Shown here one piece after another: positions 18,359-26,771 of a DNA stretch of 44,688 nt (its first letter is position 1; every line of letters starts with the position of its first letter). The notes beneath the pieces are model-generated. The model saw only the letters and a list, made by a program, of their open reading frames with translations, made no database searches and was not told the origin of the DNA. Both the position numbers and the translations under genes were made by a program. The DNA is taken from positions 1-44,688 of the forward strand of contig JANQRQ010000319.1 of assembly GCA_028284485.1 (NCBI GenBank), written 5' to 3'. Source of the DNA: Planctomycetaceae bacterium. Its GTDB lineage: Bacteria > Planctomycetota > Planctomycetia > Planctomycetales > Planctomycetaceae.

Positions 18359-19702
18359 ATGACACAGTCCGCCAAACAACAGAATCTGTTCTCCCACACC
18401 AATCGCCGAGGCTTTCTGCAGGCAGCTGGCGTTGCCTTGGCGGCAGGTCCCCGCGCATTTTCGGCCGTCGCAGCGAACGACAAGTTGAATACCGCTCACA
18501 TCGGCGTCGGTGGCATGGGAGGTGGCGACTTGCGGTCGATTTCCAGCCATTCGCACGTGAACGTTGTGGCTTTATGCGACGTTGATGCGGATCGACTGGC
18601 GACTGCCGCAGAAAAGTTTCCCAACGCGAAAACGTTCTCCGACTATCGTGTGATGTTCGACACGATGGCCGGTGATATCGATGCAGTGTCCGTCTCAACG
18701 CCCGATCACACGCACGCCCCGGCATCGATGACCGCTCTCAATCATGGGAAGCATGTCTACTGTCAAAAACCGCTCACACACGAGATCTTCGAAGCCCGAC
18801 GGCTCAACGAAGTGGCTCGCGAAAAACAGCTGGTCTCCCAAATGGGCATTCAAGCCAGCGCTTCTGATCCGTATCGCACGGCAACGAAAATCATTCAAGA
18901 GGGAGTCATCGGCAAAGTACGCGAGGTCCACGCCTGGTCCCACAAAAACTGGGGCTACGATGGAGCTGCGTTCACCAGTCATCCCGACGTTCCGGCCAAG
19001 CTGAAATGGGACCTCTGGTTGGGTACGGCAGAAATCCGGCCGTATACCGAAAAGGTGTACCATCCCGGGCAATGGCGGAAGTTAGTCGACTTTGGGACCG
19101 GTACGCTGGGTGACATGGGGGTGCACATCTTCGACACTCCTTATCGCGCGCTGGCACTGACGGCTCCCAATTGGGCGAAAACCGATTGCCGCCCGCCGAC
19201 GGGGATTGGCCACCCGGAAAAGAATCGCGTCGAATATGAATTCCCAGGAACGGCCTATACAGCCGAGACGCTCCGCTGGGTGTGGTACGATGGCGCATTC
19301 GCGCCCCCTAAAGATCATGACTTTCCGTTACCGGAAGGCCACGAACTGCCGAAGCAGGGATCCTTGTTCATCGGTGAGAAGGGAGTATGCCTGTTGCCGC
19401 ATGTCAGCATGCCGCAGCTGTTCCCCCACGATAAGTTTGCTGATTTTAAGTTTCCGGAGTTGGAGCCGCGGAATCACTATGAACAATGGGTCGACGCTTG
19501 TTTGGGGAAGACGAAGACGAGTTCCGACTTCAGCTACGCCGGCCCGTTGACCGAGGCTTTGCTGTTGGGCGTGGTAGCGAACCGGTTTCCAAGCACGAAA
19601 CTGAAATGGGATGCGAAGAATCTGCAGGTGACGAACTTGTCCGAAGCGAACGCACTCATCCGCCGCACGTATCGCAAGGGCTTCGAAGTCGAAGGGCTGT
19701 GA
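18359..19702 (+). CDS. Tat-exported Gfo/Idh/MocA-family oxidoreductase
   Basis: A 447-residue NAD(P)-dependent oxidoreductase. The ATG at 18359 follows GAGGGG; an upstream in-frame TTG lacks such a site. R16-R17 in NRRGFLQAAG form a twin-arginine export signal. The Rossmann motif is IGVGGMGG near 48-54, and the family lysine is in YCQKPLTHEI. Catalytic GTLGDMGVHIFD places the histidine that acts in hydride transfer. Exported family members with tightly bound cofactor act on sugars or glycans. The substrate here is unknown. The upstream esterase is on the same strand; downstream is a repeat-filled convergent gap. Confidence 0.92.
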   Translation: MTQSAKQQNLFSHTNRRGFLQAAGVALAAGPRAFSAVAANDKLNTAHIGVGGMGGGDLRSISSHSHVNVVALCDVDADRLATAAEKFPNAKTFSDYRVMFDTMAGDIDAVSVSTPDHTHAPASMTALNHGKHVYCQKPLTHEIFEARRLNEVAREKQLVSQMGIQASASDPYRTATKIIQEGVIGKVREVHAWSHKNWGYDGAAFTSHPDVPAKLKWDLWLGTAEIRPYTEKVYHPGQWRKLVDFGTGTLGDMGVHIFDTPYRALALTAPNWAKTDCRPPTGIGHPEKNRVEYEFPGTAYTAETLRWVWYDGAFAPPKDHDFPLPEGHELPKQGSLFIGEKGVCLLPHVSMPQLFPHDKFADFKFPELEPRNHYEQWVDACLGKTKTSSDFSYAGPLTEALLLGVVANRFPSTKLKWDAKNLQVTNLSEANALIRRTYRKGFEVEGL

Positions 19703-19787
19703 CAAGTCGGTTAGAGGATTTCAGGGTTCAGTTTTTGGTCACCTTACACCATGCAACAAATTGCATCTGACGCAACAAGGGCAATTG

Positions 19788-19834
19788 TCACCTCTCCCTC
19801 TGGGAGTGGTCGGCCGCAGGCCGGGAGAGGGCGA
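19788..19834. repeat. GC-rich double-hairpin repeat, copy 1
   Basis: CACCTCTCCCTCTGGGAGTGGT forms a short hairpin with one mismatch, followed by CGGCCGCAGGCCGGGAGAGGG, which forms a second. Related copies occur at 23136-23185 and 26564-26610. It lies 85 bases past the oxidoreductase stop. Confidence 0.75.
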
Positions 19835-19998
19835 ATCTACTGCGCAAATGACATTGAATGAATGAGGAGACTCCGGGGTTTCCTTCGCCGCGCTCCGTCC
19901 AACCCCGGCCACACGCTATAGGCCCGGTGATGAAACTTGAGAAGTGCGCGATCGAAAATCATAGGCCTTTCGATCGCTGCCGGGTCCGATTGTGAAAG

Positions 19999-20052
19999 AC
20001 CCCCTCCCGGACGCGAGCGCGTCCGACCTCCCCCGCGTGCAGGGGAGGTGAC
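19999..20052. repeat. GC-rich double-hairpin repeat, variant 2
   Basis: CCCTCCCGGACGCGAGCGCG is followed by a CCGACCTCCCCC block and GGGGAGGTGAC. CCTCCCC pairs with GGGGAGG. A near-identical copy sits at 22988-23041, differing mainly in the two loops. Read on the opposite strand, it resembles the 19788 type, so both may be forms of one family. Confidence 0.75.
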
Positions 20053-20120
20053 TTCGTTTGCGAATTCATGCGTGCAAACGTACTGGTGATCCTTCTTCGG
20101 TGTGAACAGCCCCTTACCAC

Positions 20121-20240
20121 GGGTGGCCCCGAAAGATTCTCTTTCGGGGCGGCGAAGCCGCAAGAGGTTGTTCTATCAGCAGGGTAGCCCGGCCAATTGG
20201 TGGCCGGGTCGCGTAGCGACAAGAAGCTGGTCCCTCAGCA
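20121..20240. repeat. Two-unit array of paired hairpins with covarying stems
   Basis: Two tandem units about 60 bases long. Unit 1 (20121-20181) has an 11-bp perfect stem GCCCCGAAAGA/TCTTTCGGGGC with a 3-base loop, then GGC-gaa-GCC. Unit 2 (20182-20240) has an 8-bp perfect stem CCCGGCCA/TGGCCGGG with a 5-base loop, then TCGC-gta-GCGA. Each starts GGGTRGCCC and ends in a 20-base tail (20161-20180 and 20220-20239) that agrees at 15 of 20 positions. Stem sequences differ between units while pairing is kept. No open frame explains it. It could be a structured RNA, a composite REP element or a transcript end. Confidence 0.75.
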
Positions 20241-20377
20241 TCCGATCGATGATCGATTCACTTCTGCTCAACGATGACCGGCTTGTGGTTCAGTTCGCGC
20301 ACGCGTGCTAAATTGAACGCTGATGGAGAGGCATCTTGCGCCTTTGGCACCTGGCCGTAGTTTGTCCTTCTCAGTGG

Positions 20378-20397
20378 CGCAGACCTTCCTGTCTGTG
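20378..20397. repeat. Short palindrome, CAGAC-TTCC-GTCTG type
   Basis: CGCAGACCTTCCTGTCTGTG is an imperfect version of the perfect hairpin at 26632-26651. Both carry a central TTCC. Confidence 0.6.
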
Positions 20398-20420
20398 GCC
20401 GTTTGTCATTCCCGGATCGC

Positions 20421-20500
20421 AAAAAGGGGACATTCTACTTTCATTCGTTTATACATCTTGCCGCTCGGAACAAAACGGGAAAGTTGAATGTCCCCTTTTT
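20421..20500 (-). repeat. Dispersed imperfect palindrome, copy B (inverted)
   Basis: Left arm AAAAAGGGGACATTCTAC and right arm GTTGAATGTCCCCTTTTT. This is the reverse complement of copies A and C, as the conserved mismatch shows. It ends 13 bases past the DUF3604 gene stop, so on the minus strand it is placed as a terminator. The stem extends inward through CTTTC/GAAAG. Confidence 0.8.
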
Positions 20501-20513
20501 TCGCCCGTCAGCG

Positions 20514-22790
20514 CTACTCTTTCGTCACATACACCGGGCTACTCCAGGCGAGATGCTGGTCGACCTGCACGACGCGAATCCAATAGGGAAAAACGCCTGG
20601 CGGGCAGTTCTCATCAGCAAACGTCTGCTCGAAGTGATTGGGCCCATTCTCATCCGGTGGAGAGCCAATCGTCACGAAACGATTCAGACCGCCGGCGTCA
20701 AATTTGACATCCGAAAAGAGTTGCGTCCCCTTGTTTCCGAAGACCTCATCTAATCCAAACGTCAGCTGCTTTGGATCGGTGTCGAATGCCAGCCTGCTCG
20801 CTGAGTCGCCTTTGACGCGCACAATAATCCCGGCCGCATTGCCGGCGGTTTTGCTCGACCATTCGATGCGTGACGCATCAACGGCACGCGCGTCATCATC
20901 GTGCGCCTCAAAGTGAATTGTATTGATCAGCTCCAGCGATCCGCCTGCGATCGACAGCGATCCATCCCAATTCACCTTTTGCAGTCGTGCGGTCCCCTTG
21001 CGTTCGGTCCCGCCCCACAGGATACGTAGTAATCGTTTTTCGGTCGGCGGGACACGCGGCGCGACCTCCCACGATTCGATGATCTCCACGCCCCGAAACA
21101 AATCGACACGCTCGATGGAAGCCGTGCCGTTAATGCGAAAATGAACCTGCGGTTCGCCGTTCGTTTGACATTCCGATCCCATCGGATGTCTGTCGACCTC
21201 GAACCACAGCCGAATCCGCTCGCCGGAAGTCGCGTAGCAGCGCCTTTGCTGCAATGCTTCCCACAACGATTCGCGGGTCAATTTCTCGGCATAGACGGCG
21301 GTCAGTCCGTTGCATGAATTTCGGATCAGCCGGCGTCCCGGTCGGCATGCACCAGGTCGGCCCATCACGCCGTCCGTTCCCGCCGTCAGCCCGACCTGGT
21401 AACCGCGACCGAGTGCCTCCATAAAGAACCATTCGACCGTCCCATGCGTCGAATGTGTTTCGCATAACTTTTCAATCTTCGGCTCGTACCATTCGAGATT
21501 TGTCATTCTCCCGCCGACGTGAATGTTGACCAGCACACCGCGATCGCGAAACGCCTCGTGGAACTCGGGGGCTGTGGGAATGTCCGGCTCGGGATCGGGC
21601 GGGTCCTCGATAAAAAAACGATCGCTGCGGCGGAGGACCGGATCATCTGCTTTGTAGTAGACGTTGCGATCGCCGCCATCTTTGGTGAGGGGACTCCACT
21701 CGCATCCCAGAAAGGGAACATAGCGGCCCGGTTCATAAAACTCGTCGGTCACTCGGCGTGTTTCGATCCACTCGTCGATGGTCACGTAATGGTCGTTGGC
21801 CTGATGCGTGATGAATTGCAGACCGGCACAATCCCGGCCGAATGCGTAATGTTCCGCCAGCGATCCACAGCCGCAACCGATTTCGGTTTGCCCGGAATGG
21901 AGGTCGCCCCAGAACAACTGTTGCTCGGGCTGCGTGGCGTGCACGGTCACCGGGTTGGAGAGGCCGACCAGTTCTCCGGCTTGTACTTGTAGCTTTAGTG
22001 TGCCCGCTTGGGAGAAAACGAGTGAAAACCGCGAGACCGGTCGGATCGGTTCGCTGTTGATGGGCGTTGTTTCCAGAACTTGCTCCTGGCCGGCAATCAT
22101 GACTTTCACGTCGGCGTCGAGTTCCGTCGGGTTTCCCCATTGGTCTTCCGCACGAACAATAATCTCGGTAGGTTCATCGACAACCGCGTCCGAGGGGGCG
22201 ACCACGACCAAGCGTGCCGGCTTGTCGGGAACGGTCTGGAAGCTGGGTGGATCGATGAGGCGAATCCGCTTGCCGTTCCCTTGGTGATCGATCAGCATCA
22301 GAAATCGGCAACGGTCAGCCACGCAGGTGGGAGCACGCCAGCCACCACCTCCGTGGGATCGATCGCCGCACGTCAATCGGACGATGTCGCCGGTTCGAAG
22401 CTCTCCCTGCTGCACGCGAATTTGCAGTTGATGATGCCACGGCTCGATGCCGGCAATCCAGTTGTAGCGGAGGGACAATTGGGCAGTCGCATTTGTGCCG
22501 TCTGCCGGCTGATGCGTGACGCTCATGAACCCGTCACCCTCGGGTCGCTCCTCTTGCAGATCGCTCCAGTCGAAAGGCCATCGCCAGACAACAAGTAACT
22601 CGCCCCCTGTTATGACCGGCTGCTGACCGATTTCATATTCAAATTCAACCGTCGTCGCTTCAGCCACGATCAGCTGAGTCAGTTCGGTCTGCCGACCCGA
22701 CCCGTGCGCTCGACGGCGATCTTCATCCGACATGTCGGAACAATGCAGAATCTTCGGCTTGCCGGGAGCAACCTGACTGGCGATGAGCAT
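20514..22790 (-). CDS. DUF3604-domain protein (PHP-like metallohydrolase)
   Basis: A protein of 758 residues from the ATG at 22790, which has AGGA about ten bases before it; a TTG at 22811 would add seven residues. The core carries FWGDLHSGQTEIGCG and a THQANDHYVTIDEW block, the metal-binding layout of DUF3604 proteins, which are related to PHP phosphoesterases. GCEWSPLTKDGGDRNVYY and TAGTDGVMGRPG follow the same family. The first 280 residues form beta-rich domains. No signal peptide is visible, unlike most neighbours. The substrate is unknown. It converges on the oxidoreductase gene, with palindrome copy B just past its stop. Confidence 0.85.
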   Translation of the reverse strand: MLIASQVAPGKPKILHCSDMSDEDRRRAHGSGRQTELTQLIVAEATTVEFEYEIGQQPVITGGELLVVWRWPFDWSDLQEERPEGDGFMSVTHQPADGTNATAQLSLRYNWIAGIEPWHHQLQIRVQQGELRTGDIVRLTCGDRSHGGGGWRAPTCVADRCRFLMLIDHQGNGKRIRLIDPPSFQTVPDKPARLVVVAPSDAVVDEPTEIIVRAEDQWGNPTELDADVKVMIAGQEQVLETTPINSEPIRPVSRFSLVFSQAGTLKLQVQAGELVGLSNPVTVHATQPEQQLFWGDLHSGQTEIGCGCGSLAEHYAFGRDCAGLQFITHQANDHYVTIDEWIETRRVTDEFYEPGRYVPFLGCEWSPLTKDGGDRNVYYKADDPVLRRSDRFFIEDPPDPEPDIPTAPEFHEAFRDRGVLVNIHVGGRMTNLEWYEPKIEKLCETHSTHGTVEWFFMEALGRGYQVGLTAGTDGVMGRPGACRPGRRLIRNSCNGLTAVYAEKLTRESLWEALQQRRCYATSGERIRLWFEVDRHPMGSECQTNGEPQVHFRINGTASIERVDLFRGVEIIESWEVAPRVPPTEKRLLRILWGGTERKGTARLQKVNWDGSLSIAGGSLELINTIHFEAHDDDARAVDASRIEWSSKTAGNAAGIIVRVKGDSASRLAFDTDPKQLTFGLDEVFGNKGTQLFSDVKFDAGGLNRFVTIGSPPDENGPNHFEQTFADENCPPGVFPYWIRVVQVDQHLAWSSPVYVTKE

Positions 22791-22987
22791 ACGGTTGAAA
22801 TCCTGAAACAATGATGCGCAGAGTTCATTCCGATCGAAGTTCGACAGGAACGGAACAACCTGCGTTGCGACGCGTGATTGTGAATCTCTCTACAGCGTAT
22901 CGTGATGTTTGGCTTCAAAGTAGCGTTGCGATCTTTGTCTCTCGGTAAGATTCGACATCAGAGCAGATGACGCTCATCATCATTGCG

Positions 22988-23041
22988 ACCCCCTCCCGGA
23001 CGCAGTCGCGTCCGACCTCCCCCGCAAGCGGGGGAGGTGAC
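22988..23041. repeat. GC-rich double-hairpin repeat, variant 2, second copy
   Basis: Matches 19999-20052 over nearly the whole length; the loops GCGAGC and GCGTGCA are replaced by GCAGTC and GCAAGCG. CCTCCCCC pairs with GGGGGAGG. Confidence 0.75.
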
Positions 23042-23135
23042 ATGGTTTGTACTGGTGTGATTCTCATTCCATGTCTGGATGATTCTCAGATCAAGTCTGA
23101 TTGCGCCGACAGATTCCCGAATCGCGTCGCATTGA

Positions 23136-23185
23136 AGTCACCTCTCCCTTTCAGGGAGAGGTCGGACCGTAGGTCCGGGAGAGGG
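23136..23185. repeat. GC-rich double-hairpin repeat, copy 2
   Basis: CCTCTCCCTTTCAGGGAGAGG is a perfect hairpin with CCTCTCCCT/AGGGAGAGG stems, followed by the smaller hairpin GGACCGTAGGTCC and GGGAGAGGG. Same family as 19788-19834. Confidence 0.75.
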
Positions 23186-23553
23186 TTCGACAATTTCACA
23201 GGAACGCAATGTAGAACAGAATAGACCGTAGAAATAGACAACGCCGACACACTGTTCGCAATCGCTTCAGGCTTCAGTTCATTTCCTGAAAACGGACCTG
23301 TGAAACCTTGACCGTGCCTTCGCTGGCGTTACAGGCTTTGGTGGCGGGCACGGTTCGGATCAATGTCGAATCATGGCATGTGAAATACTCATCACCTTCC
23401 TTCTCGCCACATTTCCACAAAATCGATGCATCGGAGTTTGGCGATTGGTACACTGATTTCAGAATCAGAATCTGCCGGGAGATACCGTCGGCAGCTTTTC
23501 GAGAAATCATCATTCACAATCGAAACGGCCGCCGGTCACATAGGGAGAGCCCC

Positions 23554-26550
23554 ATGATAACCCACTTTCGACACGCGATTTTGTTTGCGGTTTCAACGGT
23601 CCTGCTTCTGGATGCGAGTTGGCTGGCCGCCCAAACTCGGGTTGAGCGGGCGCTCGAGCGTATCGACACCGACAAAGGCATCATCGTCGTCTGCGGGCTA
23701 CCTCAGGGTGGTGCGGCGTCACTCGTTTCGCTGGCTGAAGCAAGCGAACTGACGATCTATTTTCAATCGGCGAATTCAGAGGAAGTGACCGCCGTCTATC
23801 GAGCCGCCGACAACGCGAGTCTCTTGGGAAGTCGCATTTTCGCTGATCGTGGGGCGCTGTCATCGATCCAGTTGGCGGACAATGTCGCCGATTCGGTCTT
23901 GGTGGCCCGGACTGCCGGCGGTCAAGTAGACGAGGCTGAACTGCTGCGTGTCGTGCGCCCGCGCGGCGCTGTTTGGATGTCTCAGCGAAGACTAGTCAAG
24001 CCCGTTCCCGACGGCATCGACGAATGGAGCCATGCCTATCACGGGCCAGATAACAACCCGCAATCAAATGATGAGCATGTTAAAGGAGACTTTCGCACGC
24101 AGTTTGTGGGCGAACCGAAGTTCAGCCCCATGCCGGAACAATCGGTGATCGCCGGTGGCCGCATCTACAAAGCGATGGGGCACATCGCGCACAAGGCCAA
24201 TCAAAACGCCGTCCTCAACACGCTGATGTGCATCAACGCATATAACGGCACGGTATTGTGGCGGCGACCGTTAAGTGAAGGGTTCATGATTCATCGCAAC
24301 ACGATGATTGCCACCGTAGACGCGCTTTACATGGGCGACCACGAATCGTGCAAAGTGATCGACGGCAAGACGGGGGAAGTCCGCCGCGAATACAAAGTGG
24401 GTGAGGACATCTCCGACGGACCGGTTTGGAAATGGATGGCGATCGAAAATGGAACGTTGTACGCGCTGGTCGGCAATCCGGAAATCTCGGTCGATACGCA
24501 AACGTCGAATCGTCGGGGAATCGGGCATTGGCCGTGGGGTATGTGGAAAGGGCACGACTACAAAGACCCACGTACCGCGTTCGGTTTCGGCCGGACGTTT
24601 GTGGCCATCGACCTCGAAAGCGGCGAACAAAAATGGCATTTCCGCGATGAAGAGTTTCTCGATGCCCGCGGCGTCTGTATGAAGAACGGACGTCTGTATG
24701 CATTTAGTCCCGAACGGTTTTTGGCCTGCATCGATAACTCTACCGGCGACTTGCTGTGGAAGAATTCCGACAAGGATTTACTGGAGGCGATCGGTCCGAA
24801 TTCTCGTGCACAGGGTTACATCACCGGCTATGCCACGACTTGTTACATGAAGTGCAACGACGACTACCTGTTTTTTGCGGGACCACAGCGAGAGAAGCTG
24901 GTCGTCGCCTCAGCGAAGGACGGCGGTTTGCAATGGACCAAACCGGTCGGCAACTTGCAACTGGTTTTGCGTGATAATGGCGTCTACGCTGCAGGTCCCC
25001 AGCGCACGACTAGTGGATTGCTCGATTACGCGACCGGCAACATCTTGGAACAGTTCCCCGCGCGCAGGGCTTGCACGCGAGCGACCGGCTGCGCTGATAG
25101 CATTTTCTTTCGCGCCAGCGGCGGAACGGTTCGCGTGCTGACCGCGACGAATACGGCACAACACATTGCGCCGATGCGTCCCCCTTGTCAGGATGGCGTG
25201 TTGATTTCCAACGGCCACCTCTATTGGGGTCCTTGGATGTGCGGCTGCCAACTGTCGTTGTATGGCAATATTGCCCTCTGCCCAGCGACAAGCCCCACGA
25301 CTGCTGATTCCGAAGATCGCTTGGTTCGCTCATCGGGAGAGATTGCCAAAGTCGAACCGCTCGATGCACAGCCAAATGATTGGACCACGTTTCGCGGAAA
25401 CAACAGCCGCACCGATTTGACGCCCGTTTCGTTGCCGGCGAATGTCTCGCTGGCGTGGGAGGCAGACATTCATTCCAGCGATCTGCCGACCGCACCTGTC
25501 GCGGCAGGCGGTTTCGTCTTTGTCGGCGATCGTTCCGGTGCTGTGCAGGCGCTTGACGGTGACGGAAACCAGGTCTGGAAAGCGTACACCGGCGGGCCGA
25601 TTTATTACCCGCCGGTCGTCGCCCATGATCGATTGTACGTCGGTTCGGCAGATGGTCGCGTGTATGCTTACGAAGCCCAAACTGGTCGCCAACTCTGGGC
25701 GTTCCGAGTCGCGCCGGGCAGTCATCGCATTCCCGTGTTTGGCAAGTTGATCTCGCTTTGGCCGGTCGCCGGCGGTGTCGTGGTTGAAGGCAACACCGTT
25801 TACGCGGCAGCTGGTATCACGCATTACGACGGCACGCATGTCGTGGCGCTCGATGCCATCACTGGCGAACTCAAGGCTCACAACGGCGAGTCGGGAACAT
25901 TGTCGGCCGAAGTCAACAGCGGCATCAGTCTGCAGGGAGATCTTTCCATCGTCGATGGGGAACTGCAATTCCTCGGTGGCGGGATCTATGAAACAGCACG
26001 CTACGACTTGGAAACACTCGAGTGCCGCAACGAGCCGAAGGTGCAAGTGACCGCGCAGTTCCGCACGGCATTTCATCCTTATTACCCGGAATACAACAAA
26101 TATGTTTCGCTGGAATACGCCTGCGGTGACGGGAACATGTTGTACCACGGCGCAAACTACGACGGCAGCGCGTTCGCCAACCTGTCGCTGCAAACGCCGT
26201 TGCCGAAAGGAACACCAGGCATCTCCAAGGATGCGGCTGGCGAGTTTTTGCGTCGACGGGGACAAAACGTGCCCAAGCCGAAAAATGTCTGGCAGGACAA
26301 AACGAATCGGCGATTCACAAGTTTCGTGGTTGGTGCAAATGATCGGATACTGGGAACGGGTCATCCCGATTTGAAGCCGAACGACGCCTTCCTGGCGGCG
26401 ATCGATGTGGAAACCGGGAGTGATGCCTGGGTCCGGCCGTTACCTGCCGTCGCCGTTCCGGGCGGAACAGCCATCGATCACGCGGGAAGGATTTACGTTT
26501 CGTTGGAGAATGGGCAGCTGTTGTGCTTTACGGCCGATGACGCGGGATAG
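23554..26550 (+). CDS. Secreted PQQ-type beta-propeller protein with methyltransferase-like N-terminus
   Basis: A 998-residue exported protein. The ATG at 23554 follows AGGGAGAG and opens a signal peptide (FRHAILFAVSTVLLLDASWLAAQ). Residues about 35-140 look like a Rossmann-type methyltransferase remnant (GIIVVCGLPQGGAASLVSLAEA, then ELLRVVRPRGAVWM), but the usual glycine-rich SAM loop is altered. The rest is a long series of PQQ-like or BamB-like blades, for example NGTVLWRRPL, STGDLLWKNSD, DGNQVWKAYTGGP and TGRQLWAFRVAPG. No heme motif is present. It may be a dehydrogenase or a scaffold; function is unknown. Downstream is a convergent repeat-bearing gap. Confidence 0.83.
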   Translation: MITHFRHAILFAVSTVLLLDASWLAAQTRVERALERIDTDKGIIVVCGLPQGGAASLVSLAEASELTIYFQSANSEEVTAVYRAADNASLLGSRIFADRGALSSIQLADNVADSVLVARTAGGQVDEAELLRVVRPRGAVWMSQRRLVKPVPDGIDEWSHAYHGPDNNPQSNDEHVKGDFRTQFVGEPKFSPMPEQSVIAGGRIYKAMGHIAHKANQNAVLNTLMCINAYNGTVLWRRPLSEGFMIHRNTMIATVDALYMGDHESCKVIDGKTGEVRREYKVGEDISDGPVWKWMAIENGTLYALVGNPEISVDTQTSNRRGIGHWPWGMWKGHDYKDPRTAFGFGRTFVAIDLESGEQKWHFRDEEFLDARGVCMKNGRLYAFSPERFLACIDNSTGDLLWKNSDKDLLEAIGPNSRAQGYITGYATTCYMKCNDDYLFFAGPQREKLVVASAKDGGLQWTKPVGNLQLVLRDNGVYAAGPQRTTSGLLDYATGNILEQFPARRACTRATGCADSIFFRASGGTVRVLTATNTAQHIAPMRPPCQDGVLISNGHLYWGPWMCGCQLSLYGNIALCPATSPTTADSEDRLVRSSGEIAKVEPLDAQPNDWTTFRGNNSRTDLTPVSLPANVSLAWEADIHSSDLPTAPVAAGGFVFVGDRSGAVQALDGDGNQVWKAYTGGPIYYPPVVAHDRLYVGSADGRVYAYEAQTGRQLWAFRVAPGSHRIPVFGKLISLWPVAGGVVVEGNTVYAAAGITHYDGTHVVALDAITGELKAHNGESGTLSAEVNSGISLQGDLSIVDGELQFLGGGIYETARYDLETLECRNEPKVQVTAQFRTAFHPYYPEYNKYVSLEYACGDGNMLYHGANYDGSAFANLSLQTPLPKGTPGISKDAAGEFLRRRGQNVPKPKNVWQDKTNRRFTSFVVGANDRILGTGHPDLKPNDAFLAAIDVETGSDAWVRPLPAVAVPGGTAIDHAGRIYVSLENGQLLCFTADDAG

Positions 26551-26563
26551 TCGTTGGAGTTCA

Positions 26564-26610
26564 GTCACCTCTCCCTCTGGGAGAGGTCGGCCAAAGGCCG
26601 GGTGAAGGTC
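26564..26610. repeat. GC-rich double-hairpin repeat, copy 3
   Basis: CACCTCTCCCTCTGGGAGAGG is a near-perfect hairpin, followed by CGGCCAAAGGCCGGGTGAAGG. It begins 14 bases past the propeller gene stop and could act in transcript ending or protection. Confidence 0.75.
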
Positions 26611-26631
26611 GTCGATGCTCACTTTCAGGGG

Positions 26632-26651
26632 CACAGACATTCCTGTCTGTG
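26632..26651. repeat. Perfect short palindrome CACAGACA-TTCC-TGTCTGTG
   Basis: Eight paired bases flank a 4-base loop. A decayed relative starts at 26751 (CACAGACATTCTTGCCGGTG) and another lies at 20378-20397. It sits between two convergent gene ends and may help end either transcript. Confidence 0.7.
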
Positions 26652-26771
26652 ACGAATCGGACTGGTGCGTGCTCCCACGCACCCCACGGACACTGCAATC
26701 GAGAATAGAAAGTAAGGTGCATCCTTGCGCAGCGCGAAGGATTATTGTGGCACAGACATTCTTGCCGGTGG

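Larger units (their letters stand above)
19703..20513. other. Convergent intergenic region packed with hairpin repeats
   Basis: About 810 bases between the 3' ends of a plus-strand and a minus-strand gene. No gene is supported. It holds five repeat features listed separately: two GC-rich hairpin repeats (19788-19834 and 19999-20052), a two-unit hairpin array (20121-20240), a short palindrome (20378-20397) and palindrome copy B (20421-20500). This concentration in one gap is the densest in the window. Confidence 0.8.
22791..23553. other. Divergent intergenic region with GC-rich repeats
   Basis: About 760 bases between the DUF3604 gene and the propeller gene. An open frame continues upstream of 23554 to 23308, but its translation has no signal peptide and no homology visible by eye, and the strong ribosome site is at the later ATG. 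Two GC-rich repeats (22988-23041 and 23136-23185) lie here. Promoters for both genes must be present, but none could be recognised. Confidence 0.6.

Noticed and set aside
20121..20240. Possible CRISPR array
   Set aside because: Only two diverged units, with palindromes inside each unit, no constant spacer and no cas gene.
23308..23553. Upstream extension of the propeller gene by 82 codons
   Set aside because: The later ATG has a strong ribosome site and opens a signal peptide; the extension would bury it.
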